Positions 7,928 through 15,497 of a stretch of 16,745 nt of DNA are shown piece after piece. The stretch is from NCBI GenBank assembly GCA_009779045.1, contig WREZ01000003.1:1-16745 (forward strand), given 5' to 3'. The notes under the pieces are model-generated. The model had not been told where the DNA came from, searched no databases, and saw only the letters and a program-made list of their open reading frames with translations. The position numbers and the translations under genes were made by a program. Source of the DNA: Candidatus Bathycorpusculum sp. Lineage in GTDB: Archaea; Thermoproteota; Bathyarchaeia; Bathyarchaeales; Bathycorpusculaceae. The stretch's first letter is position 1, and every line of letters begins with the position of its first letter.

Positions 7928-8659
7928 TTATTTTCTGTTCACAAAAAATTGGTAAATTGAGTATACAGTATAGAAACTATAAGCTAAAAGTAGTTTTGAG
8001 ATTAATCGTAAACTACCTAACCTTAATGATTCGACAACTAAGTTTAAGCTGCCTTTAAAGGTCCATACCGAAGAAGGTCTAAAGTGTATACAGAAGGGGT
8101 CATAACAGGAAACAAAATTGTAGCCTTTTTGTGTTATGTGATTTTTAATGTATGCATCTTCAAAAACGTGTAATTCATTGGGGATTTGAATGTCTTTTAC
8201 TGTAGAGGTACGTATTAGTGTGTCGTGTGTACCACCGCGGATTTCAGAAATTTTATGGGTAACTATTAAGAATAGTTTTAACATTTTGGGATTTTTTAGT
8301 GTTGACCATACTTCGATACCCCAAACTGCGCCAACATTTGGTGTAATATTTTTTGTAGCTTTTTGGAACCAGTTGTTACAGAGAACAACATCACTATCTA
8401 TGAACAGAAACCATTCTGTTTGTACCGCTACTATACCTTTTTGGCGGGCTGAGGCTCGGGTGCCGTTATCAAAAATTATAGTTATGTTGTGATGTTTTTT
8501 GTTGTAATCTTTTATTATATTTAAGGTATTATCGGTAGAGTATCCGTCTATAACTATTAGGCGGTGGACTGGAACGTTTTGGTAGAGTGCATTTAAGCAT
8601 TTGGTTAGTATGTGTTCGCTATTTTTTGTTAGCAAAACTACATCTATTGAGTCTACCAT
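7928..8659 (-). CDS. Family 2 glycosyltransferase
   Basis: A 243-residue GT-A fold enzyme that would transfer a sugar from a nucleotide-sugar or dolichol-phosphate sugar to an unknown acceptor. It shows the N-terminal nucleotide-binding strand SIDVVLLTKN (4-13), VIDGYSTDNT (36-45), GTRASARQKG (66-75), the metal-binding DSD (88-90) and a later FEDAYI with the probable catalytic Asp. The C-terminal 35 residues are hydrophobic with Tyr and Phe and may attach the enzyme to the membrane. It starts with ATG at 8659, divergent from the radical SAM gene, and converges on the Rrf2 gene with a 93-base gap. It is likely involved in surface glycan or glycoprotein synthesis, which is inference from the family. 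Confidence 0.85.
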   Translation of the reverse strand: MVDSIDVVLLTKNSEHILTKCLNALYQNVPVHRLIVIDGYSTDNTLNIIKDYNKKHHNITIIFDNGTRASARQKGIVAVQTEWFLFIDSDVVLCNNWFQKATKNITPNVGAVWGIEVWSTLKNPKMLKLFLIVTHKISEIRGGTHDTLIRTSTVKDIQIPNELHVFEDAYIKNHITQKGYNFVSCYDPFCIHFRPSSVWTFKGSLNLVVESLRLGSLRLISKLLLAYSFYTVYSIYQFFVNRK

Positions 8660-8812
8660 TCATAGTTACATCCGAGATCTTATGTTTTTGTATTTACTAT
8701 AGTTAAGGGGTTAGTTGAAAAAGTTTGCTATCGTCATCATTTAAAGATGAAATAGTGAGGCTATTTGGGTTAGTTTTAATAATGGTTTTATAGTTCAAAA
8801 GTATTTAGTGCC

Positions 8813-8822
8813 TAATAAATTT
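8813..8822 (+). promoter_or_regulatory. Possible TATA element of the radical SAM gene
   Basis: TAATAAATTT lies about 27 bases ahead of the ATG at 8845, the spacing expected for a leaderless transcript starting at that codon. Confidence 0.35.
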
Positions 8823-8844
8823 GGGTGGCTGGCGTCTCGTAGTT

Positions 8845-9876
8845 ATGGGAGTAAAAAAGGTAGCAACTATAGCGGCACGTTCGCTTGTTCGCGGTAAACC
8901 ACATCATGCACAGTGGATGGTTACAGGAAAGTGTAATTATCAGTGTTTAGGCTGTAATGCATGGAAAGAACAAGATAAAAAAGAGCTATCAACAGAGGAA
9001 ATTAAAAGGGGCATAGACATTTTAAAAGAAGCGGGCATTGTTGAGTTGGTCTTATCAGGCGGAAATCCTCTGATAAGAGATGATATTGGGGAAATTATTG
9101 ATTATGCCACAGAACGATTTGTAACAACCGTTTATGATAATGGCAGCATGGCAACAAAAAAACTTGATTTATTAAGAAAAGTAGATTTTGTCGCCATATC
9201 TATTGACAGTTTAGATGAGAAGAAACATGATTACATAAAAAATGTGTCCGGTGCATGGAAAAATGCTATGGAAACTGTAGAAACACTGCAAAAAGAGGGC
9301 ATAAAGGTAAGTGTTAGCTTAACAATTTCGCAGATAAACATAGCTGAGATAGTAGAGGTAACCAATTATTTTACAGGTAGAGGCATTCCTATTTGGTACT
9401 GCCTTTACTCATATGACACAACAGACGATCTAAAACAACTATTTCACATAGGCAAGTCTAATGAAGAATTTATAATAAAAGACAAAGAAGCCATGGTAAA
9501 ACTCTGCGACACCCTAATGGATATGAAGAAAAAAAATAAACAAATCCTAATAACCAATAAAGTCCTAAAAACCCTAAAAAACCTCTATGCCAAAGAAAAA
9601 AGAGACTGGAACTGCAAAGCACTCCAAAACTTTCTAGTAATAGACCCCCTAGGCAGAATAGCTGGATGCCACAACCATACAAACGCGGGCTCCATATTTG
9701 ACTTACCTAAAAACTGGAAAAGCGAAGAATACAACACTCTACGAGAACAATACAAAACCTGCACCCAATGCACATACCTCTGCTACATATTCTATTCACT
9801 CTACGGAACACCAACAAAAAACCTTGCCTTAGCCAAAGAACAATGGAAAAACGCAACCCTCCTACTAAAAAAATAA
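8845..9876 (+). CDS. Radical SAM protein with SPASM-like C-terminal cysteines
   Basis: A 343-residue enzyme expected to use S-adenosylmethionine and a 4Fe-4S cluster. The cluster motif C-X3-C-X2-C is at residues 30, 34 and 37 (KCNYQCLGC), followed by the GGNPL variant of the SAM-binding GGE motif (about 71-75). The C-terminal part has five more cysteines (about 256, 274, 305, 308 and 312, ending KTCTQCTYLC), as in SPASM or twitch domains that hold auxiliary clusters in peptide- or protein-modifying enzymes. The substrate is unknown and no small precursor peptide gene is evident nearby. I prefer the ATG at 8845 over an upstream TTG at 8821, as the TTG would precede or overlap the expected transcription start. 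Base skew flips inside the gene: G-rich in its first third, C-rich from about 9540. Confidence 0.85.
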   Translation: MGVKKVATIAARSLVRGKPHHAQWMVTGKCNYQCLGCNAWKEQDKKELSTEEIKRGIDILKEAGIVELVLSGGNPLIRDDIGEIIDYATERFVTTVYDNGSMATKKLDLLRKVDFVAISIDSLDEKKHDYIKNVSGAWKNAMETVETLQKEGIKVSVSLTISQINIAEIVEVTNYFTGRGIPIWYCLYSYDTTDDLKQLFHIGKSNEEFIIKDKEAMVKLCDTLMDMKKKNKQILITNKVLKTLKNLYAKEKRDWNCKALQNFLVIDPLGRIAGCHNHTNAGSIFDLPKNWKSEEYNTLREQYKTCTQCTYLCYIFYSLYGTPTKNLALAKEQWKNATLLLKK

Positions 9877-9942
9877 AAAAATAGCTTATAGGTTATCACT
9901 ATCAAGTTTTACTATTTTCTTAATTGTGGTAACTTGTTGGAT

Positions 9943-11811
9943 TTATGACTCTGGCTCGAATTGACTGTTGTATAGTCCAGCGTAGAAGCCGCCCTTTGCA
10001 AGCAGTTCAGTATGGTTCCCGCTTTCAACGATATCGCCGTCTTTCATGACAAGAATCATATCAGCGTTACGTATAGTGGAGAGACGATGGGCTATAACAA
10101 ATGATGTCCGGCCATGGGTTAGTTTATCCATAGCTTCTTGTACAATTCGTTCAGTGCGAGTATCCACAGAACTTGTTGCTTCATCTAATATTAGTAAAGG
10201 CGCGTTTTGAATCATGGCACGGGCGATGGTAACTAACTGTTTTTGGCCTGCTGACAAGTTGGTTTGGTCATTTAACACAGTATTATAACCATTGGGCAGG
10301 GTTCGTATGAAGTGGTGTATGCCAACAGTTTTACAAACATTTATTACTTCTTGATCGGTTACGCCTTGTTTACTGTAGACAATATTTTCTTTTATAGTTC
10401 CTTCAAAGAGCCAAGTGTCTTGTAGAACCATGCAGAATTGCTCGTGTACATTTTCACGAGTAACCTGATGTGTAGGTATACCATCTAAACAAATTTCACC
10501 ACTATCAATTTCATAAAACCGCATCAACAGGTTTACAATTGTAGTTTTTCCCGCACCTGTAGGCCCAACAATAGCTATTTTTTGTCCAGCCGCTATTTTA
10601 GCAGAAAAATCATTAATGATCGTTTTATCTTTCTCATAACCAAAATGAACACTCTTAAACTCAACATCACCTTGAATGTTCGCTAACTTTTGAAGTTTCT
10701 GTCTTTCACTTGCTAACTCTTCTTCCGATAGAAACTCAAAAACACGCTCACTTGCAGCAGCCGTTTGCTGTAATTGCTGCATAGACTGAGCTATCTGCGT
10801 TAACGGCTGCGTAAAGAGACGAACATATATCATAAAGGCAATAATAACACCAAAGGTAATTGTACCATTCATAGCCAACGCAGCACCAACTATACATACA
10901 GCCACAAACCCAAAGTTTCCAATAAACATCATAAGAGGCATCATTAACCCAGACATAAATTGAGACTTCCAACTACTCTCATAGAGAGACCGGTTAATAC
11001 GCTCAAAAGTTTTCTTAGCAGTCTTACCCCCATTATAAACCTTAACAACACTATGACCAGAATAAATTTCCTCAATATGACCATTAATACTACCAAGACC
11101 ACGTTGCTGCGCAACAAAATACTTCTGAGAACGAGACATAATAACCATCATTAACACAAACCCAACAAATGAGGCCCCTATCGCAGTTAAAGCCATAACC
11201 CAATTCGTGATAAGCATCATTATCATAGAACCAACAAACAAAGTAACAGCCCGCACCAACTGATCAAGACTCTGATTAAGCGTCTGACCAATGGTATCAA
11301 CATCATTAGTTACACGACTAATAACATCACCAAAACTTGTCTTATCAAAATATTTAAGCGGAACTTTATTAATTTTCTGCGAAATATCAGAACGCATATT
11401 CCTAGAAATCTTGGCAGTCACCGATGCCATAATATAATTCTCTATAAGACCAAAAACGAGCGAACCTGCATAGAGAAAAACAAGAAACATACCAATACTA
11501 ACCACAGCACCCATATCAATAGCCCCAGCTACAGGAACCCCATTTACCAAAGCAGGAAGACCCTTTAAAATCTCATCAGACATAGCACTAATTTTGTCAG
11601 GACCAACAATTACAAGCACAGCACCCAAAGACGCAAAAATAAGAGCAACCACAATAACAGGCATATAACCTTTACAATACCTTATGAGCTTACCCCAAGT
11701 CTTTTTAAAATCCTTTGCCTGCTCATTAGAACCCATACCACCACGACGACCACCTATGCCGCCTCCTGCAAACCCTCTACTTTGAGATCTAGAATGATTA
11801 TGTTCACTCAT
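9943..11811 (-). CDS. ABC exporter half-transporter, catalytically competent subunit
   Basis: A 622-residue type IV (MsbA/TM288-like) half-transporter: six membrane helices within about 45-345 and an ATPase domain at about 380-615. Motifs are Walker A GPTGAGKT (416-423), Q-loop Q464, signature LSAGQ (519-523, not the usual LSGGQ), Walker B LLILDE (539-544) with catalytic Glu544, and switch His575 in IAHRLSTI. A Gly/Arg-rich, Ser/His-containing leader (1-27) resembles that of Firmicutes homologues. Its ATG overlaps the end of the preceding half-transporter by 8 bases, with GGAGG 9 bases upstream, so the two are translationally coupled and should form a heterodimer. The altered signature motif pairs with the degenerate site of the partner. 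Likely cargo is a drug-like or lipid compound, unproven. It converges on the radical SAM gene. Confidence 0.9.
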   Translation of the reverse strand: MSEHNHSRSQSRGFAGGGIGGRRGGMGSNEQAKDFKKTWGKLIRYCKGYMPVIVVALIFASLGAVLVIVGPDKISAMSDEILKGLPALVNGVPVAGAIDMGAVVSIGMFLVFLYAGSLVFGLIENYIMASVTAKISRNMRSDISQKINKVPLKYFDKTSFGDVISRVTNDVDTIGQTLNQSLDQLVRAVTLFVGSMIMMLITNWVMALTAIGASFVGFVLMMVIMSRSQKYFVAQQRGLGSINGHIEEIYSGHSVVKVYNGGKTAKKTFERINRSLYESSWKSQFMSGLMMPLMMFIGNFGFVAVCIVGAALAMNGTITFGVIIAFMIYVRLFTQPLTQIAQSMQQLQQTAAASERVFEFLSEEELASERQKLQKLANIQGDVEFKSVHFGYEKDKTIINDFSAKIAAGQKIAIVGPTGAGKTTIVNLLMRFYEIDSGEICLDGIPTHQVTRENVHEQFCMVLQDTWLFEGTIKENIVYSKQGVTDQEVINVCKTVGIHHFIRTLPNGYNTVLNDQTNLSAGQKQLVTIARAMIQNAPLLILDEATSSVDTRTERIVQEAMDKLTHGRTSFVIAHRLSTIRNADMILVMKDGDIVESGNHTELLAKGGFYAGLYNSQFEPES

Positions 11812-13576
11812 GAGCTAATTCCTCCTCACTTAATTGAGACAACGCAATTTCTCTATACACCGTACAATCATGAAGCAACTCTTTATGGGTACCTTGTCCA
11901 ACAATCATACCTTGATCAAGCACAATAATCTTATCAGCATCCATAATTGTACCAATCCTTTGAGCAACAATTAAACTGGTTACCCCAGCAGTTTCCTGCT
12001 TTAATTTACTACGCAAAACACGATCCGTCTTATAATCCAACGCTGAAAACGAATCATCAAATATGTAAATCTCAGGTTTACGACAAACCGCACGAGCAAT
12101 CGCAAGCCGCTGCTTCTGACCACCAGACACATTAGTACCACCCTGCGAAATAGCTGCACTATAACCACCTTGCATTTTTTCAACAAAATCCATGCCCTGA
12201 GCAATCTGTATAGCCTTCTTAACCTCATCGGCGCTAAATCCAACGGTACTACTGTTGAGGTTATCACCATAAGCAACATTGGATTCCACAGTTCCTTTAA
12301 ACAGCACAGCTCTTTGAGGCACATAACCAATTTTGTTGTATAGAGCCTCCAGTTGATAATCCTTTACATTTACGCCGTCTACTAACACTTCACCCGCTGT
12401 TACATCAAACAAGCGAAGAATAAGATTAATCAGTGTAGTTTTGCCGCTACCCGTAGAACCTATGAAGGCAACGGTTTCACCTCGTTTCGCGGTAAAACTT
12501 ATATCTTCAAGAGCATAATCTGCTGCATCAGGATATTTGAAACTAACACGATTAAAGACAACCTCACCTACAAACCCAGATTTGCCTTCGGTTTCTTTAC
12601 CATCAACAATACTGGGTTTAGTATCTAGAACTTCGTTTATACGCTTTGCAGAAACACTGGCACGGGGCCACATGATAAATATTATTATCAGCATCATAAA
12701 GGACATTATTACTTGCATAGCATACATTGAAAAGACAACCATATTGGCAAACACAGGCAGTTTATCTATCATCTGTGCAGCTTCAATCAAATAGGCACCT
12801 ATCCAATAAATCGCAAGGGAGAGCACGTTTAGGGTGGTCATTAGAACAGGCATCATTATAGCCATAGCTCGATTTGTAAACAGCTGAGTATCTGTAAGCG
12901 CCTTGTTGGCCGCATCAAATTTTTCTTCTTGATAATCCTCAGCATTGTAAGCACGAACAACACGCAACCCTGTTAAGTTTTCACGGGTAACACGAGTTAC
13001 ATCATCGGTAAGGGTCTGCATTTTCTTAAATTTAGGTATAACAAAAATCATAAGTACAATAACCATTACTAAAATAATTAGAACTGCTACCGCCGTGGCT
13101 ATTGACCACTCAAACCCTTTGCCAGCAATTTTAGTTATTGCCCATACAGCCATTATAGGAGCTTTAATAACTAATTGTAAAGCTAACACAATGAGCATTT
13201 GAACTTGAGTAATGTCGTTTGTGGAACGAGTAATTAGACTAGAGGTGGAAAAACGATTAATTTCCTCCATGGAAAATGATTCAACTTTATTAAAGAGTAA
13301 ACTACGCAGACGCTGAGAAAAAGATGCTCCAATGCGAGCTGCAAAAAAGCCAACAATAATGGCAGCCACAAGACTGCCCAAGGTGCATAAAACCATATAG
13401 CCACCGGTAAGCCAAATATCACTCATGGCACTACCTTGTGTCTGGACAAGTTTAGTTATCTCTGACATGTACTCAGGCAGTTTAAGATCAAGATAGACCT
13501 GAGTTACTATAAATACTAAACTAACGCAGATCATTAACCATTCTTTAATCTTTAAATATTTTAAGATTTTAAACAC
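11804..13576 (-). CDS. ABC exporter half-transporter, degenerate-site subunit
   Basis: A 590-residue TM287/BmrC-like half-transporter with six membrane helices (about 12-305) and an ATPase domain (about 335-575). It has Walker A GSTGSGKT (373-380), Q421 and a canonical VSGGQ signature (483-487). In Walker B, IYIFDD (503-508), Asp508 replaces the catalytic Glu, and Gln539 (VAQRIGTI) replaces the switch His. These are the hallmarks of the non-hydrolysing site in heterodimeric exporters. The start is a GTG at 13576, chosen because FKILKYLK is the usual beginning of the family; the site upstream is weak. It lies 96 bases after the MarR gene and overlaps the next ABC gene by 8 bases. Confidence 0.9.
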   Translation of the reverse strand: MFKILKYLKIKEWLMICVSLVFIVTQVYLDLKLPEYMSEITKLVQTQGSAMSDIWLTGGYMVLCTLGSLVAAIIVGFFAARIGASFSQRLRSLLFNKVESFSMEEINRFSTSSLITRSTNDITQVQMLIVLALQLVIKAPIMAVWAITKIAGKGFEWSIATAVAVLIILVMVIVLMIFVIPKFKKMQTLTDDVTRVTRENLTGLRVVRAYNAEDYQEEKFDAANKALTDTQLFTNRAMAIMMPVLMTTLNVLSLAIYWIGAYLIEAAQMIDKLPVFANMVVFSMYAMQVIMSFMMLIIIFIMWPRASVSAKRINEVLDTKPSIVDGKETEGKSGFVGEVVFNRVSFKYPDAADYALEDISFTAKRGETVAFIGSTGSGKTTLINLILRLFDVTAGEVLVDGVNVKDYQLEALYNKIGYVPQRAVLFKGTVESNVAYGDNLNSSTVGFSADEVKKAIQIAQGMDFVEKMQGGYSAAISQGGTNVSGGQKQRLAIARAVCRKPEIYIFDDSFSALDYKTDRVLRSKLKQETAGVTSLIVAQRIGTIMDADKIIVLDQGMIVGQGTHKELLHDCTVYREIALSQLSEEELAHE

Positions 13577-13614
13577 GCATAACCCGCCACATAACTAACA
13601 GTATTACTTAATAA

Positions 13615-13647
13615 GAGCCTTAGATAAAAGGGCTCAAAATATAAACA
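13615..13647 (-). promoter_or_regulatory. TATA-like box with an overlapping inverted repeat ahead of the ABC pair
   Basis: On the minus strand GTTTATATTTTGAG (13634-13647) resembles a TATA box. An inverted repeat GAGCC - 11 bases - GGCTC spans 13615-13635, at the edge of and just downstream of that box and about 39 bases ahead of the GTG at 13576. It could be an internal promoter with an operator for the MarR protein encoded just upstream. Confidence 0.35.
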
Positions 13648-13672
13648 TATCGACACCAACTCAACAGTTACA

Positions 13673-14113
13673 TCATAAACCCTTTACAGCACCATCATCA
13701 GAAAACAACTCAACCAACCGCCCAGTAATACGAACATACTCCCGTGCATCATACGCCCCCAACAAAGACAACGCCTTAGAGACCCCATCCAAAGCAGCAG
13801 CATAATTCTTCTCCGCCAAAAGCTTACCCTCCAAAGTAATCCCAACTAAAATCTTGCGCCTATCACTCACATCAATTTTCCTAGTAATCAAACCCTTCTT
13901 CTCCAAACTATTCAAAGCCATAGCAACCCTAGCTGTACTAACACCCATTTTATGACCAATCTCACCAGGCAAAACATCACCACCCTGAAGAGCAATATAA
14001 GACAAAACAAACCCCTCACCCGCCACAGCCTCATTAATACGCTTATTAAACCGCGCCTTATGAAGACAATTCATCTTTACCAAAAACTCAGCTGCCAATT
14101 CAACATAATCCAT
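13673..14113 (-). CDS. MarR-family transcriptional regulator
   Basis: A 146-residue winged-helix repressor. The central part, LPGEIGHKMGVSTARVAMALNSLEKKGL, is the DNA-recognition helix-turn-helix, followed by the DRRK-containing wing (VSDRRKILVGIT). The flanking helices form the usual dimer interface. The ATG at 14113 has GGTGG about 6 bases upstream on the minus strand and a TATA box at 14151-14162; a TTG one codon earlier is less likely. It heads the two ABC exporter genes in the same direction, a common arrangement for a ligand-responsive repressor of a multidrug exporter, so its probable role is to sense a toxic compound and relieve repression. The ligand is not readable from the sequence. 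Confidence 0.85.
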   Translation of the reverse strand: MDYVELAAEFLVKMNCLHKARFNKRINEAVAGEGFVLSYIALQGGDVLPGEIGHKMGVSTARVAMALNSLEKKGLITRKIDVSDRRKILVGITLEGKLLAEKNYAAALDGVSKALSLLGAYDAREYVRITGRLVELFSDDGAVKGL

Positions 14114-14150
14114 CAATAGCCACCCTCAACAACAAGAATAATACCTAACA

Positions 14151-14162
14151 CTATTATATAAA
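14151..14162 (-). promoter_or_regulatory. TATA box of the MarR-ABC operon
   Basis: TTTATATAATAG on the minus strand, with an expected start site near 14131, gives a leader of about 18 bases that contains the GGTGG ribosome binding site. It lies in the 76-base gap after the CMP kinase gene. Confidence 0.55.
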
Positions 14163-14189
14163 TCATCACAACAAAAACAAAAACCCAAA

Positions 14190-14792
14190 CTAAAAAACAC
14201 AAACAGTATTATCAATCACACGACAAAGAACCGCAAAAACCTGATCAGCATCCAAATTATCAGTATCCAAAATAAAATTAAAAGGCACAAAATCCTCCCC
14301 TAAACTAAAACCATAAAGTTTCTTATAAATTGCCCTTGTCTGAGACTCTTTTTCCCTAAGAACACCGCAAGCCTGCTCAAAAGTCATTTTATCTCGGTCA
14401 GCAACTCTTGCAGCCCGCTTATCAAAAGACGCCATCAACCAAATCTTAAAACCACCCTCAAGCAACCATGGCATAGTCCAACTATCAAGCAACACATCAC
14501 CCAACTTTGCATACCCAAGCAACTTACTATCCACCGCTCTATCAAACTGAGGATCCCCAACACGCCTCTCCAAAAAACTCAAACCCTCAGGACTCTCCCA
14601 CCAACCCTCACCAGTTACCTCATAACCCTCATCCCTAGCCAACTCTTTAAGAGCATCACCACCAGAATAACACTTCAAATGATACTTTTTAGCAATCTTT
14701 TTAGAAAGCGTACTCTTACCTGTACCAGCCATACCAGAAATACAAAGAACAATAGGCCTACGAACAACACCCAAAGAGGCATTCACAGACAT
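14190..14792 (-). CDS. cmk: Archaeal-type (d)CMP kinase
   Basis: A 200-residue P-loop nucleotide kinase that would phosphorylate CMP or dCMP using ATP for pyrimidine nucleotide recycling. It has the P-loop SGMAGTGKST (19-28), SGGDALKELA (43-52, the NMP-binding region), an acidic GDPQFDRAVD stretch, LLDSWTMPWLL, KIWLMASFDKRAARVADRD, and REKESQTRAIYKKLYG, which matches the RxxRYKKIYG lid segment of archaeal CMP kinases. The N-terminal 12 residues ahead of the first strand are longer than usual. It starts 13 bases after the DUF106 gene ends, in the archaeal order DUF106-cmk that normally follows secY and adk. The usual downstream partners (rpl14e, truB/cbf5) are absent here, replaced by the MarR-ABC set. 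Confidence 0.8.
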   Translation of the reverse strand: MSVNASLGVVRRPIVLCISGMAGTGKSTLSKKIAKKYHLKCYSGGDALKELARDEGYEVTGEGWWESPEGLSFLERRVGDPQFDRAVDSKLLGYAKLGDVLLDSWTMPWLLEGGFKIWLMASFDKRAARVADRDKMTFEQACGVLREKESQTRAIYKKLYGFSLGEDFVPFNFILDTDNLDADQVFAVLCRVIDNTVCVF

Positions 14793-14805
14793 TTACATTA
14801 CCTCA

Positions 14806-15294
14806 CTACGTAGTAATCGACGTGCCCAAAAGGCGCATCACAAAAGCACTCATGAAAAAGCTCGAAATCATATACCAAACAAAGAAAGGCAACACACCAA
14901 CACCAGGTATAGCAATTACAGCAGAAACAAGCTCACCAGAACCATTAGGCATCGTCGCTTGCGCTATGTAAGGATTTATAAGCCACCAAATAGGAAAATA
15001 ACAAAAAGTTATAGCCATCTGAATCATCTGAGGCTTCATCATTTTAGCATTCATAGCATTCATTTGAGACTGCTTCTTCTTTATTTTCTCAAGCTGCTTT
15101 TTATCATTAGAACGAGCAGCAGCCATACTCTCTTTTCGAAAATCTGACATCTCTTTTTGCATTGCACGATAATTATCCCAACCAAGAAAATGATTAATAA
15201 TCACACGATTAGTTGTCTGAAAAACAATAGCCGTGATAAATGTAATAATCATGATAATTATAGTTATAGTGGGTACCGTTAGTAGTGCTGACAT
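14806..15294 (-). CDS. DUF106 (EMC3/TMCO1, YidC-Oxa1 superfamily) membrane protein
   Basis: A 162-residue membrane protein of the archaeal DUF106 group, structurally related to the YidC/Oxa1/Get1 insertases and thought to help insert membrane proteins beside SecY. It shows a first helix (about 5-28), a conserved NHFLGWDNYRAMQKEM segment, a charged coiled-coil hairpin (about 43-88, including KKQLEKIKKKQSQMNAM), a second helix around CYFPIWWLI, and a third near the C-terminus (VLPFFVWYMISSFFMSAF). Three helices and a cytoplasmic hairpin are the family pattern. I prefer ATG 15294, with GTGA 5 bases ahead, over a GTG at 15303. It forms an operon with cmk. Neighbouring secY and adk are not present on its other side. 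Confidence 0.85.
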   Translation of the reverse strand: MSALLTVPTITIIIMIITFITAIVFQTTNRVIINHFLGWDNYRAMQKEMSDFRKESMAAARSNDKKQLEKIKKKQSQMNAMNAKMMKPQMIQMAITFCYFPIWWLINPYIAQATMPNGSGELVSAVIAIPGVGVLPFFVWYMISSFFMSAFVMRLLGTSITT

Positions 15295-15334
15295 GCCATT
15301 CACTTAAATAAGTTTATGTATCGTAACCTTCTTG

Positions 15335-15347
15335 CTTATTTATAACC
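15335..15347 (-). promoter_or_regulatory. TATA box of the DUF106-cmk operon
   Basis: GGTTATAAATAAG on the minus strand has an expected start near 15315, leaving a leader of about 20 bases that contains the GTGA site before ATG 15294. Confidence 0.5.
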
Positions 15348-15430
15348 ATTGTTACTAATTTTACCCCAACACACAATTACATGCACCTTAAAACACACCC
15401 TTATTTAAGTAACAATATTAAACACAAAGA

Positions 15431-15442
15431 CTATATTTAAAT
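15431..15442 (+). promoter_or_regulatory. TATA box of the DUF2400-nuclease gene
   Basis: CTATATTTAAAT on the plus strand has an expected start near 15462, giving a leader of about 36 bases with GAGG at 15487-15490, 7 bases before ATG 15498. Confidence 0.5.
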
Positions 15443-15497
15443 AAAAAACAGTATCAGTATTAAAAACGGAATATATAGTAAATGAAGAGGATGTTAA

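Noticed and set aside
15349..15415. TTGTTACT ... AGTAACAA inverted repeat between DUF106 and the nuclease gene
   Set aside because: Eight-base arms 51 bases apart are expected by chance in an AT-rich gap of this size.
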